From: Streptomyces sp. ISL-94
GTDB lineage: Bacteria; Actinomycetota; Actinomycetes; Streptomycetales; Streptomycetaceae
Assembly (NCBI RefSeq): GCF_018614075.1
Contig: NZ_JAGGOZ010000113.1
Location: forward strand, 1 to 64,000
DNA: 64,000 nucleotides
Direction: 5' to 3'
The position numbers and the translations under genes were made by a program. The notes below the pieces were generated by a model, which worked only from the letters and a program-made list of their open reading frames with translations, did no database searches and was not told where the DNA came from. Positions 20,261 through 27,784 of the stretch are shown one piece after another; position 1 is the stretch's first letter, and each line of letters begins with the position of its first letter.

Positions 20261-21405
20261 CAGCGGCGGCCCTTCGGGAGGCCGAGCAGCCGCTCGGCGA
20301 TGATGTCGCGCTGGATCTCGTTCGTCCCCGCGTAGATCGGGCCCGCCAGGGAGAAGATCCAGGGCTCGGCCCACGGGCCCTCGGCGAGCTCGGCGTCCGG
20401 CCCCAGCAGGTCCAGCGCCGTCTCGTGCAGCGCGATGTCGTACTCCGACCAGAACACCTTGTTCAGGCTGGACTCGGCGCCGATCCCTCCGCCCTCCGCG
20501 AAGCGGGTGGCGCCCGCCCAGGTGAACAGCTCGTAGGCGCGCGCCCCGACCACCGCGTCCGCCACCCGGTCGCGCAGCGCGGTGTCGGACGGGTCGCCGT
20601 GCGAGCGCCACAGCGCGACCAGCCGGTCCGCCGCCGCCAGGAAACGGCCGGGGGAGCGCAGGGTGAGCCCCCGCTCGTTGCCAGTGGTCGACATCGCGAT
20701 CCGCCAGCCCTGACCGGGCTCGCCGATCACGTCCTCGTCCGGTACGAAGACCTGGTCGAGGAAGAGCTCCGCGAAGGCCGGCTTGCCGTCGAGCCGGCCG
20801 ATGGGCCGCACCGTCACCCCGGGCGCGCGCAGGCCGAACATCAGATACGTCAGCCCCTGGTGCGGTTTCGGGGCGTCCGGATCCGTGCGGAAGATGCCGA
20901 AGGCGCGGTCCGCGAAAGCGGCCCGTGAGGACCAGGTCTTCTGCCCGGACAGCAGCCAGCCGCCCTCGGTGCGCACTGCCCGGGACTTCAGCGAGGCCAG
21001 GTCGGAGCCCGACTCCGGCTCCGACCAGGCCTGCGCCCAGATCACCTCGCCGCTCGCCATGGAGGGCAGCACCCGGGCCCGCTGCTCGGGCGTCGCGTGG
21101 TCGAAGAGCGTCGGGGCGAGCAGGTTGATGCCGTTCTGCGAGACCCGGCCGGGCGCGCCGGCCGCCCAGTACTCCTCCTCGAACACCAGCCACTTCACGA
21201 GGTCCACGCCCCGGCCGCCGTACTCCTCGGGCCAGGACACCACCGACCAGCGGTCCGCGTGCAGCCGCGCCTCCCACTCCCGGTGGGCCGCGAACCCCTG
21301 CCCCGTCTCCAGCGAGGGCAGCGGATCGGCCGGGACGTGCGCGGCCAGCCAGCTCCGGGCCTCCGCGCGGAAGGCCTCCACCTCCGGCGTCTGGGTCAGG
21401 TCCAT
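20260..21405 (-). CDS. fadE31: acyl-CoA dehydrogenase, FadE31-like subunit
   Basis: This is the larger subunit (381 aa). Flavin and substrate motifs are present: QAWSEPESGSDLASL, DGGWLL-type SGQKTWSSRAAFADRA, and C-terminal GTNEIQRDIIAERLLGLP. The first half closely follows mycobacterial FadE31 (FAAHREWEARLHADRWSVV, WPEEYGGRGVDLVKWLVFEE). It likely oxidises an open-chain CoA ester derived from steroid ring C/D with the partner subunit encoded immediately downstream. Start ATG 21405 overlaps the stop of the enoyl-CoA hydratase gene (ATGA). The gene set 22274 to 19265 forms one operon reading from the KstR2-like site. Confidence 0.93.
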   Translation of the reverse strand: MDLTQTPEVEAFRAEARSWLAAHVPADPLPSLETGQGFAAHREWEARLHADRWSVVSWPEEYGGRGVDLVKWLVFEEEYWAAGAPGRVSQNGINLLAPTLFDHATPEQRARVLPSMASGEVIWAQAWSEPESGSDLASLKSRAVRTEGGWLLSGQKTWSSRAAFADRAFGIFRTDPDAPKPHQGLTYLMFGLRAPGVTVRPIGRLDGKPAFAELFLDQVFVPDEDVIGEPGQGWRIAMSTTGNERGLTLRSPGRFLAAADRLVALWRSHGDPSDTALRDRVADAVVGARAYELFTWAGATRFAEGGGIGAESSLNKVFWSEYDIALHETALDLLGPDAELAEGPWAEPWIFSLAGPIYAGTNEIQRDIIAERLLGLPKGRR

Positions 21406-22274
21406 CAGCCGTTCGCCTCCTTCATGGCAGCGCCTATGGCGGCGCCCTTCATGGCGGATACGTCCATGCCGCCGAGCGAGTCCGCCGCCGTCTCCGCGTC
21501 GTGCGCGTGCGCCAGGTGGTGCAGGCCGAACACCGAGTCCATGCCGGTGTGCAGGCCCTGGAGGTCCTCGGCCTGGTTGACGGCCCGCTTGGTCAGGGCC
21601 AGCCCGAAGCCGGGCATCTCGGCGATACGCAGCGCGAGCCGGTCGGTCTCCTGCGTCAACCGGGCGCGTTCCACGACCCGGTTGACCATGCCGACCCCGT
21701 ACGCCCGCCGGGCGGGCATCCGGTCCCCCGTGTAGAGGAACTCCTTCGCGATCCGCGGCGGCATCGCCCACGGGTGCGCGAAGTACTCGACGCCGGGGAT
21801 GCCCATCCGTACGACCGGGTCCGCGAAGAAGGCGTCCTCGCTCGCCACGATCAGGTCGCAGACCCAGGCCGGCATCAGCCCGCCCGCCACGCACGCCCCG
21901 TGCACCGAGGCGATCACCGGCTTCGGCAGCTCCCGCCACCGCCGGCACATCCCGAGGTACACCTCCGACTCGCGTGCGAAGCGGGATTCGGCGCCCGGCC
22001 GGTCCGAGTGGTCCCACCACAGGCCGGCCCGCCGCTCGAAGGGGAGATGGGCGTCGCGTTCCGGAGTGCCGATGTCGTGGCCCGCGGAGAAGTGCTCGCC
22101 GGCGCCGGCCAGGACGACCACCTTCACCTCGGGGTCGTCGGCGGCGCGGTAGAAGGCGTCGTCCAGGGCGTAGGTCATGGCGCTGTTCTGCGCGTTGCGG
22201 CAACGGGGGCGGTTCATGGTCACGTACGCGACCGGGCCGCGCCGCTCGTACAGCACCACCGGGGCTTCGGGCAT
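21405..22274 (-). CDS. enoyl-CoA hydratase/isomerase family protein
   Basis: The 289-residue crotonase-fold protein shows the CoA-binding and oxyanion regions (VVLAGAGEHFSAGHDIGTPE, about residue 60; SVHGACVAGGLMPAWVCDL, about 125) and an acidic residue in the VVRMGIPGVEYFAHPWAMPP segment. The last forty residues form a variable helical tail. It is probably one of the hydratases of steroid or acyl-CoA degradation. ATG 22274 was chosen over TTG/ATG at 22295 because GGAAGGAT precedes it by 5-7 bases. It is the first gene of the minus-strand operon, divergent from the fadE30 remnant across the operator at 22291-22304. Confidence 0.93.
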   Translation of the reverse strand: MPEAPVVLYERRGPVAYVTMNRPRCRNAQNSAMTYALDDAFYRAADDPEVKVVVLAGAGEHFSAGHDIGTPERDAHLPFERRAGLWWDHSDRPGAESRFARESEVYLGMCRRWRELPKPVIASVHGACVAGGLMPAWVCDLIVASEDAFFADPVVRMGIPGVEYFAHPWAMPPRIAKEFLYTGDRMPARRAYGVGMVNRVVERARLTQETDRLALRIAEMPGFGLALTKRAVNQAEDLQGLHTGMDSVFGLHHLAHAHDAETAADSLGGMDVSAMKGAAIGAAMKEANG

Positions 22275-22290
22275 GCGGGGATCCTTCCCT

Positions 22291-22304
22291 AACAAGTGTT
22301 TGGT
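22291..22304. promoter_or_regulatory. KstR2-like operator, site 1
   Basis: AACAAGTGTTTGGT agrees at 9 of 10 fixed positions with the published mycobacterial KstR2 motif AnCAAGnnCTTGnT. It lies between the divergent enoyl-CoA hydratase and fadE30-ipdF-kstR2-fadA6 genes, and the wider sequence (CCTAACAAGTGTTTGGT) recurs at the second divergent promoter near 32250. The local regulator gene at 23506 is the natural candidate to bind it. Confidence 0.6.
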
Positions 22305-22320
22305 AGGTTAACGTACGGCC

Positions 22321-22550
22321 ATGAGCAGCGTCGAGGAGTTCCGCACCGGGGCTCGGAGGTGGCTGAAGGCCCACCTCACCGGCGGGTTCGCCGCCCTCAA
22401 GGGCCGCGGCGGGCCCGGCCGCGAGCACACGAGCGGCAGCGGCTCTTCCTCTCCGCCCGCGCCGACACCATCTACGCGGGCTCGGACGAGATCCAGCGCA
22501 CCCTCATCGCCGAGCGGATCCTCGGCCTTCCCAAGGAGGTACGGGCGTGA
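22321..22550 (+). pseudogene. fadE30: acyl-CoA dehydrogenase FadE30-like gene with internal deletion
   Basis: The N-terminus of a dehydrogenase (MSSVEEFRTGARRWLKAHL, from ATG 22321) is followed after about 40 codons by a typical C-terminus in a different frame (ADTIYAGSDEIQRTLIAERI, then LGLPKEVRA and stop at 22550). Roughly 300 residues between the two are missing, with a frame change near 22425-22445. Position between the KstR2-like site and ipdF corresponds to mycobacterial fadE30, the enzyme oxidising HIP-CoA. The end still carries AAGGAGG and overlaps the ipdF start (GTGA). Confidence 0.85.
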
Positions 22551-23329
22551 CCACCCCCGACTACGTCCCCGGCCACGGACTGCTGAAGGACCGCACCGCC
22601 GTCATCACCGCCGCCGCCGGCGCCGGCATCGGCGGGGCCACCGCCCGCCGCTTCCTGGAGGAGGGCGCCCGGATCCTGATCAGCGACGCCCACGCGCGCC
22701 GCCTGAAGGAGACCGAGGACGCGCTCGCCGCCGAGTTCGGGGCCGACCGCGTCGCCTCCCTCCCCTGCGACGTCACCGACGAGGACCAGGTCCAGGCCCT
22801 CTTCGCGCTTGCCGAGCAGACCCACGGCCGCCTCGACATCGTCGTCAACAACGCCGGCCTCGGCGGCACCGCCGCCCTCGTCGACATGACCGACGCACAG
22901 TGGTCCCGCGTCCTCGACGTCACCCTGAACGGGACCTTCCGCTGCACCCGCGCCGCGCTGCGGTCGCTGAAGGCGTCCGGCGGCGGCGGAGTCCTCGTCA
23001 ACAACGCCTCCGTCGTCGGCTGGCGCGCCCAGACCGGCCAGGCCCACTACGCCGCCGCCAAGGCCGGTGTGATGGCGCTGACCCGCTGCGCGGCACTGGA
23101 GGCCGCGGAGTTCGGCGTACGGATCAACGCGGTCGCCCCGAGCCTGGCCATGCACCCGCACCTGGTGAAGGTCACCAGCGAGGAGCTGCTCGCCGAACTC
23201 ACCGCCCGCGAGGCCTTCGGCCGGTACGCCGAGCCCTGGGAGGTGGCCAACGTGATCGTCTTCCTGGCCAGCGGCTACTCCTCGTACATGACCGGCGAGA
23301 CCGTGTCGGTCAGCAGCCAGCACGCCTAG
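22547..23329 (+). CDS. ipdF: SDR oxidoreductase resembling IpdF
   Basis: The 260-residue short-chain dehydrogenase shows an NAD-binding TAAAGAGIGGATAR, DVTDEDQ, NNAGLGG, the Ser in NNASVVGW and YAAAKAG with catalytic Tyr/Lys. The TAAAGAGIG variant of the usual TGGxGxIG motif and its place after fadE30 match IpdF (Rv3559c), which acts on a hydroxylated HIP-CoA intermediate. GTG 22547 has AAGGAGG 7 bases upstream and overlaps the fadE30 remnant stop. The stop codon lies at the first base of a 160-base inverted-repeat element. Confidence 0.92.
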   Translation: MTTPDYVPGHGLLKDRTAVITAAAGAGIGGATARRFLEEGARILISDAHARRLKETEDALAAEFGADRVASLPCDVTDEDQVQALFALAEQTHGRLDIVVNNAGLGGTAALVDMTDAQWSRVLDVTLNGTFRCTRAALRSLKASGGGGVLVNNASVVGWRAQTGQAHYAAAKAGVMALTRCAALEAAEFGVRINAVAPSLAMHPHLVKVTSEELLAELTAREAFGRYAEPWEVANVIVFLASGYSSYMTGETVSVSSQHA

Positions 23330-23488
23330 GGGGTGCCTTGCCGGTCAGGCCGGGCTCGCGACGCCTGGCACGCACGCTCGCCGCGTTGTCGTCGGTCGCC
23401 GACGCTCCGCGTCGACTCCCTCCTCCGCCTTGCGATCGCACGCACCAGCCGCCGCTCGCTGATCCGGCCTGACCGGCAAGGCACCCCC
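23329..23488. repeat. 160-base element with perfect 25-bp terminal inverted repeats
   Basis: The ends (23329-23353 and 23464-23488) are perfect reverse complements of 25 bases, beginning GGGGGTGCCTTGCCGGTCAG. The 110 bases between are non-coding and AT-poor. This architecture, between ipdF and the TetR gene, suggests a miniature inverted-repeat element or a large transcription terminator. It includes the last base of the ipdF stop codon. Similar inner sequence is, from memory, widespread in Streptomyces. Confidence 0.7.
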
Positions 23489-23505
23489 TGGCCGAGAATG
23501 GACGC

Positions 23506-24147
23506 GTGCCCACGAACAAGCCGACCGCCGAGAAGAAGCCCGCTCCGAAGAAGCCGCAGGTGACCGCCTCGCCCGAGCGGCGCCGCGAACTCCTCGACAC
23601 CGCCGCCGAGGTCTTCGCCGCGCAGGGCTACAACGCCACCACCGTCCGCAAGATCGCCGATGCCGCCGGGATGCTCGCCGGCAGCCTCTACTACCACTTC
23701 GATTCCAAGGAATCGATGCTCGACGAGATCCTCTCGGCCTTCCTGACCGAGCTGTGGGAGGGCTACGACACGGTCCTCGCCGCCGGCCTCGGCCCCAGGG
23801 AGACCATCGAGGCCCTCGTCACCGAGTCCTTCCGCGAGATCGACCGGCACCGCGCCGCCGTCGCGATCTACCAGAAGGAGTCCCGCACCCTGTCCGCGCA
23901 GCCCCGCTTCCACTACCTGTCCGACTCGCAGCAGAAGTTCGAGAAGGCCTGGCTGGGGACGCTGGAGCGCGGGGTCGCCGCCAAGGTCTTCCGCGCCGAC
24001 CTCGACATCCGCCTCACCTACCGCTTCGTCCGCGACACGGTGTGGGTGGCGGCGTCCTGGTACCGGCCGGGAGGACAGCACAGCCCCGAGGAGATCGCCC
24101 GCCAGTACCTGTCGATGGTGCTGGACGGGATCGCCCTCCGCACCTGA
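23506..24147 (+). CDS. kstR2: TetR-family regulator resembling KstR2
   Basis: The 213-residue protein has a Lys/Pro-rich N-terminal extension (about 20 residues), a TetR helix-turn-helix (VRKIADAAGMLAGSLYYHFD, about residues 48-67) and an all-helical ligand domain. The sequence around the recognition helix and the genes around it match KstR2, the repressor of the HIP regulon released by HIP-CoA. The start is GTG 23506. It lies between ipdF and fadA6 on the same strand; the two KstR2-like palindromes at 22291 and 32249 are likely targets. No close operator is seen right before the gene itself. Confidence 0.9.
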   Translation: MPTNKPTAEKKPAPKKPQVTASPERRRELLDTAAEVFAAQGYNATTVRKIADAAGMLAGSLYYHFDSKESMLDEILSAFLTELWEGYDTVLAAGLGPRETIEALVTESFREIDRHRAAVAIYQKESRTLSAQPRFHYLSDSQQKFEKAWLGTLERGVAAKVFRADLDIRLTYRFVRDTVWVAASWYRPGGQHSPEEIARQYLSMVLDGIALRT

Positions 24148-24173
24148 CCGATGAGATCGTCAGAGGAGTTCCG

Positions 24174-25331
24174 ATGCCCGAGGCCTACATAGTCGAAGCG
24201 GTACGCACCCCCGTGGGGCGGCGCAGGGGCGGCCTGTCCGCGGTCCACCCGGCCGACCTGGGAGCGCACGTACTGAAGGCGCTGGTCGAGCGGTCCGGGG
24301 TGGACCCGGCGGCGGTGGAGGACGTGGTGTTCGGCTGCCTCGACACGGTGGGGCCGCAGGCCGGGGACATCGCGCGGACGGCGTGGCTGGCGGCGGGGCT
24401 GCCGGAGGAGGTGCCGGGGGTGACGGTGGACCGCCAGTGCGGGTCCTCCCAGCAGGCCGTCCACTTCGCTGCGCAGGGGGTCCTGTCCGGCACCCAGGAC
24501 CTGGTGGTCGCGGGCGGCACCCAGAACATGTCGATGATCCCGATCGCCTTCGCCTCGCGGCAGGCGGCCGAGCCGCTGGGCCTCACGGAGGGACCCTACG
24601 CGGGCTCGGAGGGCTGGCGGGCCCGGTACGGGGACGCCCCGGTGAACCAGTTCCACGGCGCCCAGCTGATCGCGCAGAAGTGGGGCATCTCCCGTCGGGA
24701 CATGGAGGAATTCGCCCTCCGCTCCCACCAGCGGGCGATCCGCGCGATCGACGAGGGCCGCTTCGCGCGCGAGACGGCGGCGTACGGGGACGTGACGGTG
24801 GACGAGGGCCCGCGCCGCGACACCTCGCTGGAGAAGATGGCCACCCTGGCGCCGGTCGTCGAGGGCGGCACCATCACGGCGGCGGTCTCCTCCCAGGTCT
24901 CGGACGGCGCGGCGGCGATGCTGATCGCCTCCGAGCGGGCGGTCCGGGAACACGGCCTGCGCCCGCGCGCCCGCATCCACCACCTCTCGGTCCGCGGCGA
25001 GGACCCGATCCGCATGCTGTCCGCGCCGATCCCGGCCACGGCGTACGCACTGAAGAAGACCGGCATGTCACTGGCCGGCATCGACCTGGTGGAGATCAAC
25101 GAGGCGTTCGCGCCGGTGGTGCTCGCCTGGCTGAAGGAGACGGGCGCGGACCCCGAGCGGGTGAACGTCAACGGCGGCGCGATCGCCCTGGGCCACCCCC
25201 TGGGTGCGACGGGCGTCAAGCTGATGACCACCCTCCTGCACGAGCTGGAGCGCACCGGCGGCCGCTTCGGCCTCCAGACGATGTGCGAGGGCGGCGGCCA
25301 GGCCAACGTCACCATCATCGAGCGCCTGTAG
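24174..25331 (+). CDS. fadA6: acetyl-CoA acyltransferase (thiolase) resembling FadA6
   Basis: This degradative thiolase (385 aa) has the nucleophilic Cys in VDRQCGSSQQAVHFAAQG (about residue 88), the His of NGGAIALGHPLGATG (about 343) and the second Cys in the closing MCEGGGQANV (about 373). It cleaves 3-ketoacyl-CoA intermediates to acetyl-CoA and a shorter acyl-CoA; in the HIP pathway FadA6 has this role. ATG 24174 has AGAGGAG 6 bases upstream. It follows the KstR2-like gene by 26 bases and ends the operon; 339 non-coding bases follow. Confidence 0.94.
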   Translation: MPEAYIVEAVRTPVGRRRGGLSAVHPADLGAHVLKALVERSGVDPAAVEDVVFGCLDTVGPQAGDIARTAWLAAGLPEEVPGVTVDRQCGSSQQAVHFAAQGVLSGTQDLVVAGGTQNMSMIPIAFASRQAAEPLGLTEGPYAGSEGWRARYGDAPVNQFHGAQLIAQKWGISRRDMEEFALRSHQRAIRAIDEGRFARETAAYGDVTVDEGPRRDTSLEKMATLAPVVEGGTITAAVSSQVSDGAAAMLIASERAVREHGLRPRARIHHLSVRGEDPIRMLSAPIPATAYALKKTGMSLAGIDLVEINEAFAPVVLAWLKETGADPERVNVNGGAIALGHPLGATGVKLMTTLLHELERTGGRFGLQTMCEGGGQANVTIIERL

Positions 25332-25568
25332 CCCCTCAGGAGGGGATCAGGCCGCAGCCGAGGAGGACGGCGGCGTCGATGCGGACGTGTGCTGCGACGC
25401 GGACGTGTGCTGCGACGCCGACCGAAGCCTGCGCCGTCCGCACCGCGCCCGCTCCCGAGGGCGCCGCAGCGTGCGCGCGGGTACCACGAAGGGCGCACGT
25501 CACACGCCGCCGGCCACACTCCGCGGCAGACTTGTGCTAGCGTAGATCTCGTTGCAGTTGTGGTACCC

Positions 25569-25589
25569 ATGAACTTTATGTGCGCCTGA
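25569..25589 (+). CDS. putative leader peptide MNFMCA upstream of the cold-shock gene
   Basis: ATG-AAC-TTT-ATG-TGC-GCC-TGA lies in the otherwise non-coding 339-base region before the cold-shock gene. Its stop codon falls exactly inside the 5' arm of the terminator hairpin at 25582-25609, the layout of translation-controlled attenuators. The ribosome site is weak (GTTGTGG). A coding role is unproven; the positional fit to the hairpin is the evidence. Confidence 0.4.
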   Translation: MNFMCA

Positions 25590-25620
25590 CGGGAATGATC
25601 CTCAGGCGCTTTTATTGTTT
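25582..25620 (+). terminator. intrinsic terminator/attenuator in the cold-shock leader
   Basis: GCGCCTGA (25582-25589) and TCAGGCGC (25602-25609) form an 8-bp stem with a 12-base loop, followed by TTTTATTGTTTT. Such a T-run is rare in this genome and makes this the most classical rho-independent terminator in the window. It stands 50 bases before the cold-shock start, so it would cut the transcript in its leader. A small CCGGA/TCCGG hairpin follows at about 25623-25635. Confidence 0.7.
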
Positions 25621-25670
25621 TGCCGGACTCTCCGGATGGGGCCCTTTGCCGCCTATTCAGGAGATTTAAA

Positions 25671-25877
25671 ATGGCACTTGGCACCGTGAAGTGGTTCAAC
25701 TCGGAAAAGGGCTTCGGCTTCATCGAGCAGGACGGTGGCGGCCCGGACGTCTTCGCCCACTACTCGAACATCGCCACCCAGGGCTTCCGTGAGCTCCAGG
25801 AGGGCCAGCGCGTGTCCTTCGACGTCACCCAGGGCCAGAAGGGCCCCCAGGCGGAGAACATCCTCCCCGCCAACTAA
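25671..25877 (+). CDS. cold-shock protein, CspA family
   Basis: The 68-residue single cold-shock domain contains both RNA-binding motifs KGFGFIEQ (RNP1) and VFAHYSNI (RNP2) in the normal arrangement. It starts MALGTVKWFNSEKGFG and ends AENILPAN. It binds single-stranded RNA and acts as an RNA chaperone. The RBS CAGGAG lies 9 bases before ATG 25671. The leader holds a terminator-like hairpin and a possible leader peptide, suggesting attenuation. The DEAD-box helicase gene follows after a hairpin; both handle RNA structure and are likely co-induced. Confidence 0.96.
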   Translation: MALGTVKWFNSEKGFGFIEQDGGGPDVFAHYSNIATQGFRELQEGQRVSFDVTQGQKGPQAENILPAN

Positions 25878-25889
25878 GTATTCCAGCAT

Positions 25890-25923
25890 GCCGGGGTCCG
25901 CACCGTGAGGTGCGGGCCCCGGC
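25890..25923 (+). terminator. hairpin between the cold-shock gene and the helicase gene
   Basis: GCCGGGGTCCGCACC and GGTGCGGGCCCCGGC form a 15-bp stem (one G-T pair) with a GTGA loop. It probably ends most cold-shock transcripts, with read-through or a second promoter serving the helicase. Confidence 0.8.
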
Positions 25924-25978
25924 TTGTCTGCTGTTTCGACGTTTGTTTTACCTGCCGGTTTCAGGAGGGCTTTCTCGC

Positions 25979-27679
25979 ATGACCAGCTCCAGCTCCGCAC
26001 GACCCAGCCGCCGCCCCACCCGGGGCCGAGGTGCGGCCCAGGGACGTCCGAAGGCTGGCGCGGGACGGCAGAAGTCCGCGCCCGTTGCCCGGCCCCAAGA
26101 ATTCACCATGCCCGACCCGATGGCCCCGGCGCTGCCGCCGGTCGCCGCGTTCGAGGACATGGGCATGCCCGAGGCGCTGCTGAAGACCCTCGCCGCCCAG
26201 GGCGTGACCGAGCCGTTCCCGATCCAGGCCGCGACGCTGCCGAACTCCCTCGCCGGCCGTGACCTGCTCGGCCGCGGCCGTACCGGCTCCGGCAAGACGC
26301 TGGCCTTCGGCCTGGCGCTGCTGGCCCGTACCGCCGGCCGCCGCTCGCAGCCCAAGCAGCCGCTCGCGCTGGTCCTCGTACCGACCCGCGAGCTCGCGCA
26401 GCAGGTGACCGACGCCCTGACCCCGTACGCCACGGCCGTCAACCTGCGCATCGCCACCGTCGTCGGCGGCATGTCGATCAACCGGCAGTCCGGCGCCCTG
26501 CGCCGCGGCGCCGAGGTGCTCGTCGCCACCCCCGGCCGTCTGAAGGACCTCATCGACCGCGGTGACGCGGACCTCTCGCAGGTCGCGATCACCGTCCTCG
26601 ACGAGGCCGACCAGATGACCGACATGGGCTTCATGCCGCAGGTCACGGCGCTGCTCAAGCAGGTCGAGGCCGGCGGCCAGACCATGCTGTTCTCGGCGAC
26701 GCTCGACAAGAACATCGACAAGCTCGTCAAGATGTTCCTGACCGACCCGGTCGGCCACTCCGTCGACCCGTCGGCCGGCGCGGTCACCACCATGGAGCAC
26801 CACGTCCTGTACGTCATGGACGAGACCGACAAGAAGGCCGTGGCGACGCGTATAGCCGCTCGCGACGGCCGGGTGATCATGTTCGTGGACACCAAGCGCG
26901 GGGTCGACCGCATGGTCAAGAAGCTCCTCGCGGACGGCGTGCGCGCCTCCGGCCTGCACGGCGGGCGCTCGCAGCCGCAGCGCAACCGCACCCTGGACTG
27001 GTTCAAGACGGGCGAGGTCACCGCGCTGGTGGCGACGAACGTCGCGGCGCGCGGCATCCACATCGACGACCTGGACCTCGTCGTCAACGTGGACCCGCCC
27101 GTCGACCACAAGGACTACCTGCACCGCGGCGGCCGTACCGCGCGCGCCGGCGAGTCCGGCAGCGTGGTCACCCTGGTGCTGCCCGACCAGAAGCGGGAGA
27201 TGATCCGGCTGATGTCGGACGCCGGGATCTCCCCGCGCACCGCGCAGATCAAGTCCTCCGACGAGGAGCTGTCCCGGCTGACCGGCGCCAAGGCGCCCTC
27301 CGGCATCCCGGTGGTGCTGGACGTGCCGCAGCCGACCCCGCCCAAGCAGCGCAGCGGCTCGGGTTCCGGGTCCGGTTCGGGCTCCGGCTCCGGCTCGCGC
27401 CGCCGGTCGGGCGGGCCGCGCACCGGCTCCGCCACGGCCGGCGCACCGGCGGCGGGCGGCCGCGGCCGTCGCGCCGGCGGCGGCTCCGGGCAGGCCCCGG
27501 CGGCCTCCGGGTCGGGCCAGGCCCGTCGCGGGCAGGGCACCGGCGCCCAGGGCGGCGGGGCCGCCGGCTCCGGTGAGCGCGGCCGGCGCACGGGTGGCGG
27601 CGCCACCGGTGGTGCGGCCGCGGCTTCGGCGCGCAGCCGGGTCGGCTCCGGGGGCCAGGGCCGCCGCCGGGCGGTCTGA
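25979..27679 (+). CDS. DEAD/DEAH-box ATP-dependent RNA helicase
   Basis: The 566-residue helicase has all core motifs: Q motif region (GVTEPFPIQAATLP), motif I GRTGSGKT, Ia PTRELAQQ, Ib TPGRL, II written as DEAD (VLDEADQM), III SAT, IV-V (ARGIHIDDLD) and VI HRGGRTARAG. The N-terminus (about 45 residues) is basic, and the last 120 residues are Gly/Ser/Arg-rich with a run of alternating Ser and Gly, typical of disordered RNA-binding tails in RhlE-like helicases. ATG 25979 follows CAGGAGGGC. Together with the cold-shock protein it probably remodels RNA at low temperature. Confidence 0.95.
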   Translation: MTSSSSARPSRRPTRGRGAAQGRPKAGAGRQKSAPVARPQEFTMPDPMAPALPPVAAFEDMGMPEALLKTLAAQGVTEPFPIQAATLPNSLAGRDLLGRGRTGSGKTLAFGLALLARTAGRRSQPKQPLALVLVPTRELAQQVTDALTPYATAVNLRIATVVGGMSINRQSGALRRGAEVLVATPGRLKDLIDRGDADLSQVAITVLDEADQMTDMGFMPQVTALLKQVEAGGQTMLFSATLDKNIDKLVKMFLTDPVGHSVDPSAGAVTTMEHHVLYVMDETDKKAVATRIAARDGRVIMFVDTKRGVDRMVKKLLADGVRASGLHGGRSQPQRNRTLDWFKTGEVTALVATNVAARGIHIDDLDLVVNVDPPVDHKDYLHRGGRTARAGESGSVVTLVLPDQKREMIRLMSDAGISPRTAQIKSSDEELSRLTGAKAPSGIPVVLDVPQPTPPKQRSGSGSGSGSGSGSGSRRRSGGPRTGSATAGAPAAGGRGRRAGGGSGQAPAASGSGQARRGQGTGAQGGGAAGSGERGRRTGGGATGGAAAASARSRVGSGGQGRRRAV

Positions 27680-27707
27680 CCCGTAGCGGGACACGTACGT
27701 ACGACGA

Positions 27708-27745
27708 CGCCGCCGGGCAGCCCTTCGCAGGGCCGCCCGGCGGCG
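27708..27745. terminator. bidirectional terminator between the helicase and the phosphatase gene
   Basis: CGCCGCCGGGC and GCCCGGCGGCG form a perfect 11-bp stem around a 16-base loop which itself pairs as GCCC/GGGC. The genes on either side converge. A stretch of hexamer repeats (TTTCCG/CTTCTG) follows at 27748-27785. Confidence 0.8.
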
Positions 27746-27784
27746 GCGTTTCCGTTTCCGCTTCTGCTTCCGTTTCTGCTTCCG

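Noticed and set aside
25332..25568. additional gene between fadA6 and the cold-shock leader
   Set aside because: No frame with homology or a ribosome site; the stretch is best read as fadA6 3' region plus the cold-shock promoter.
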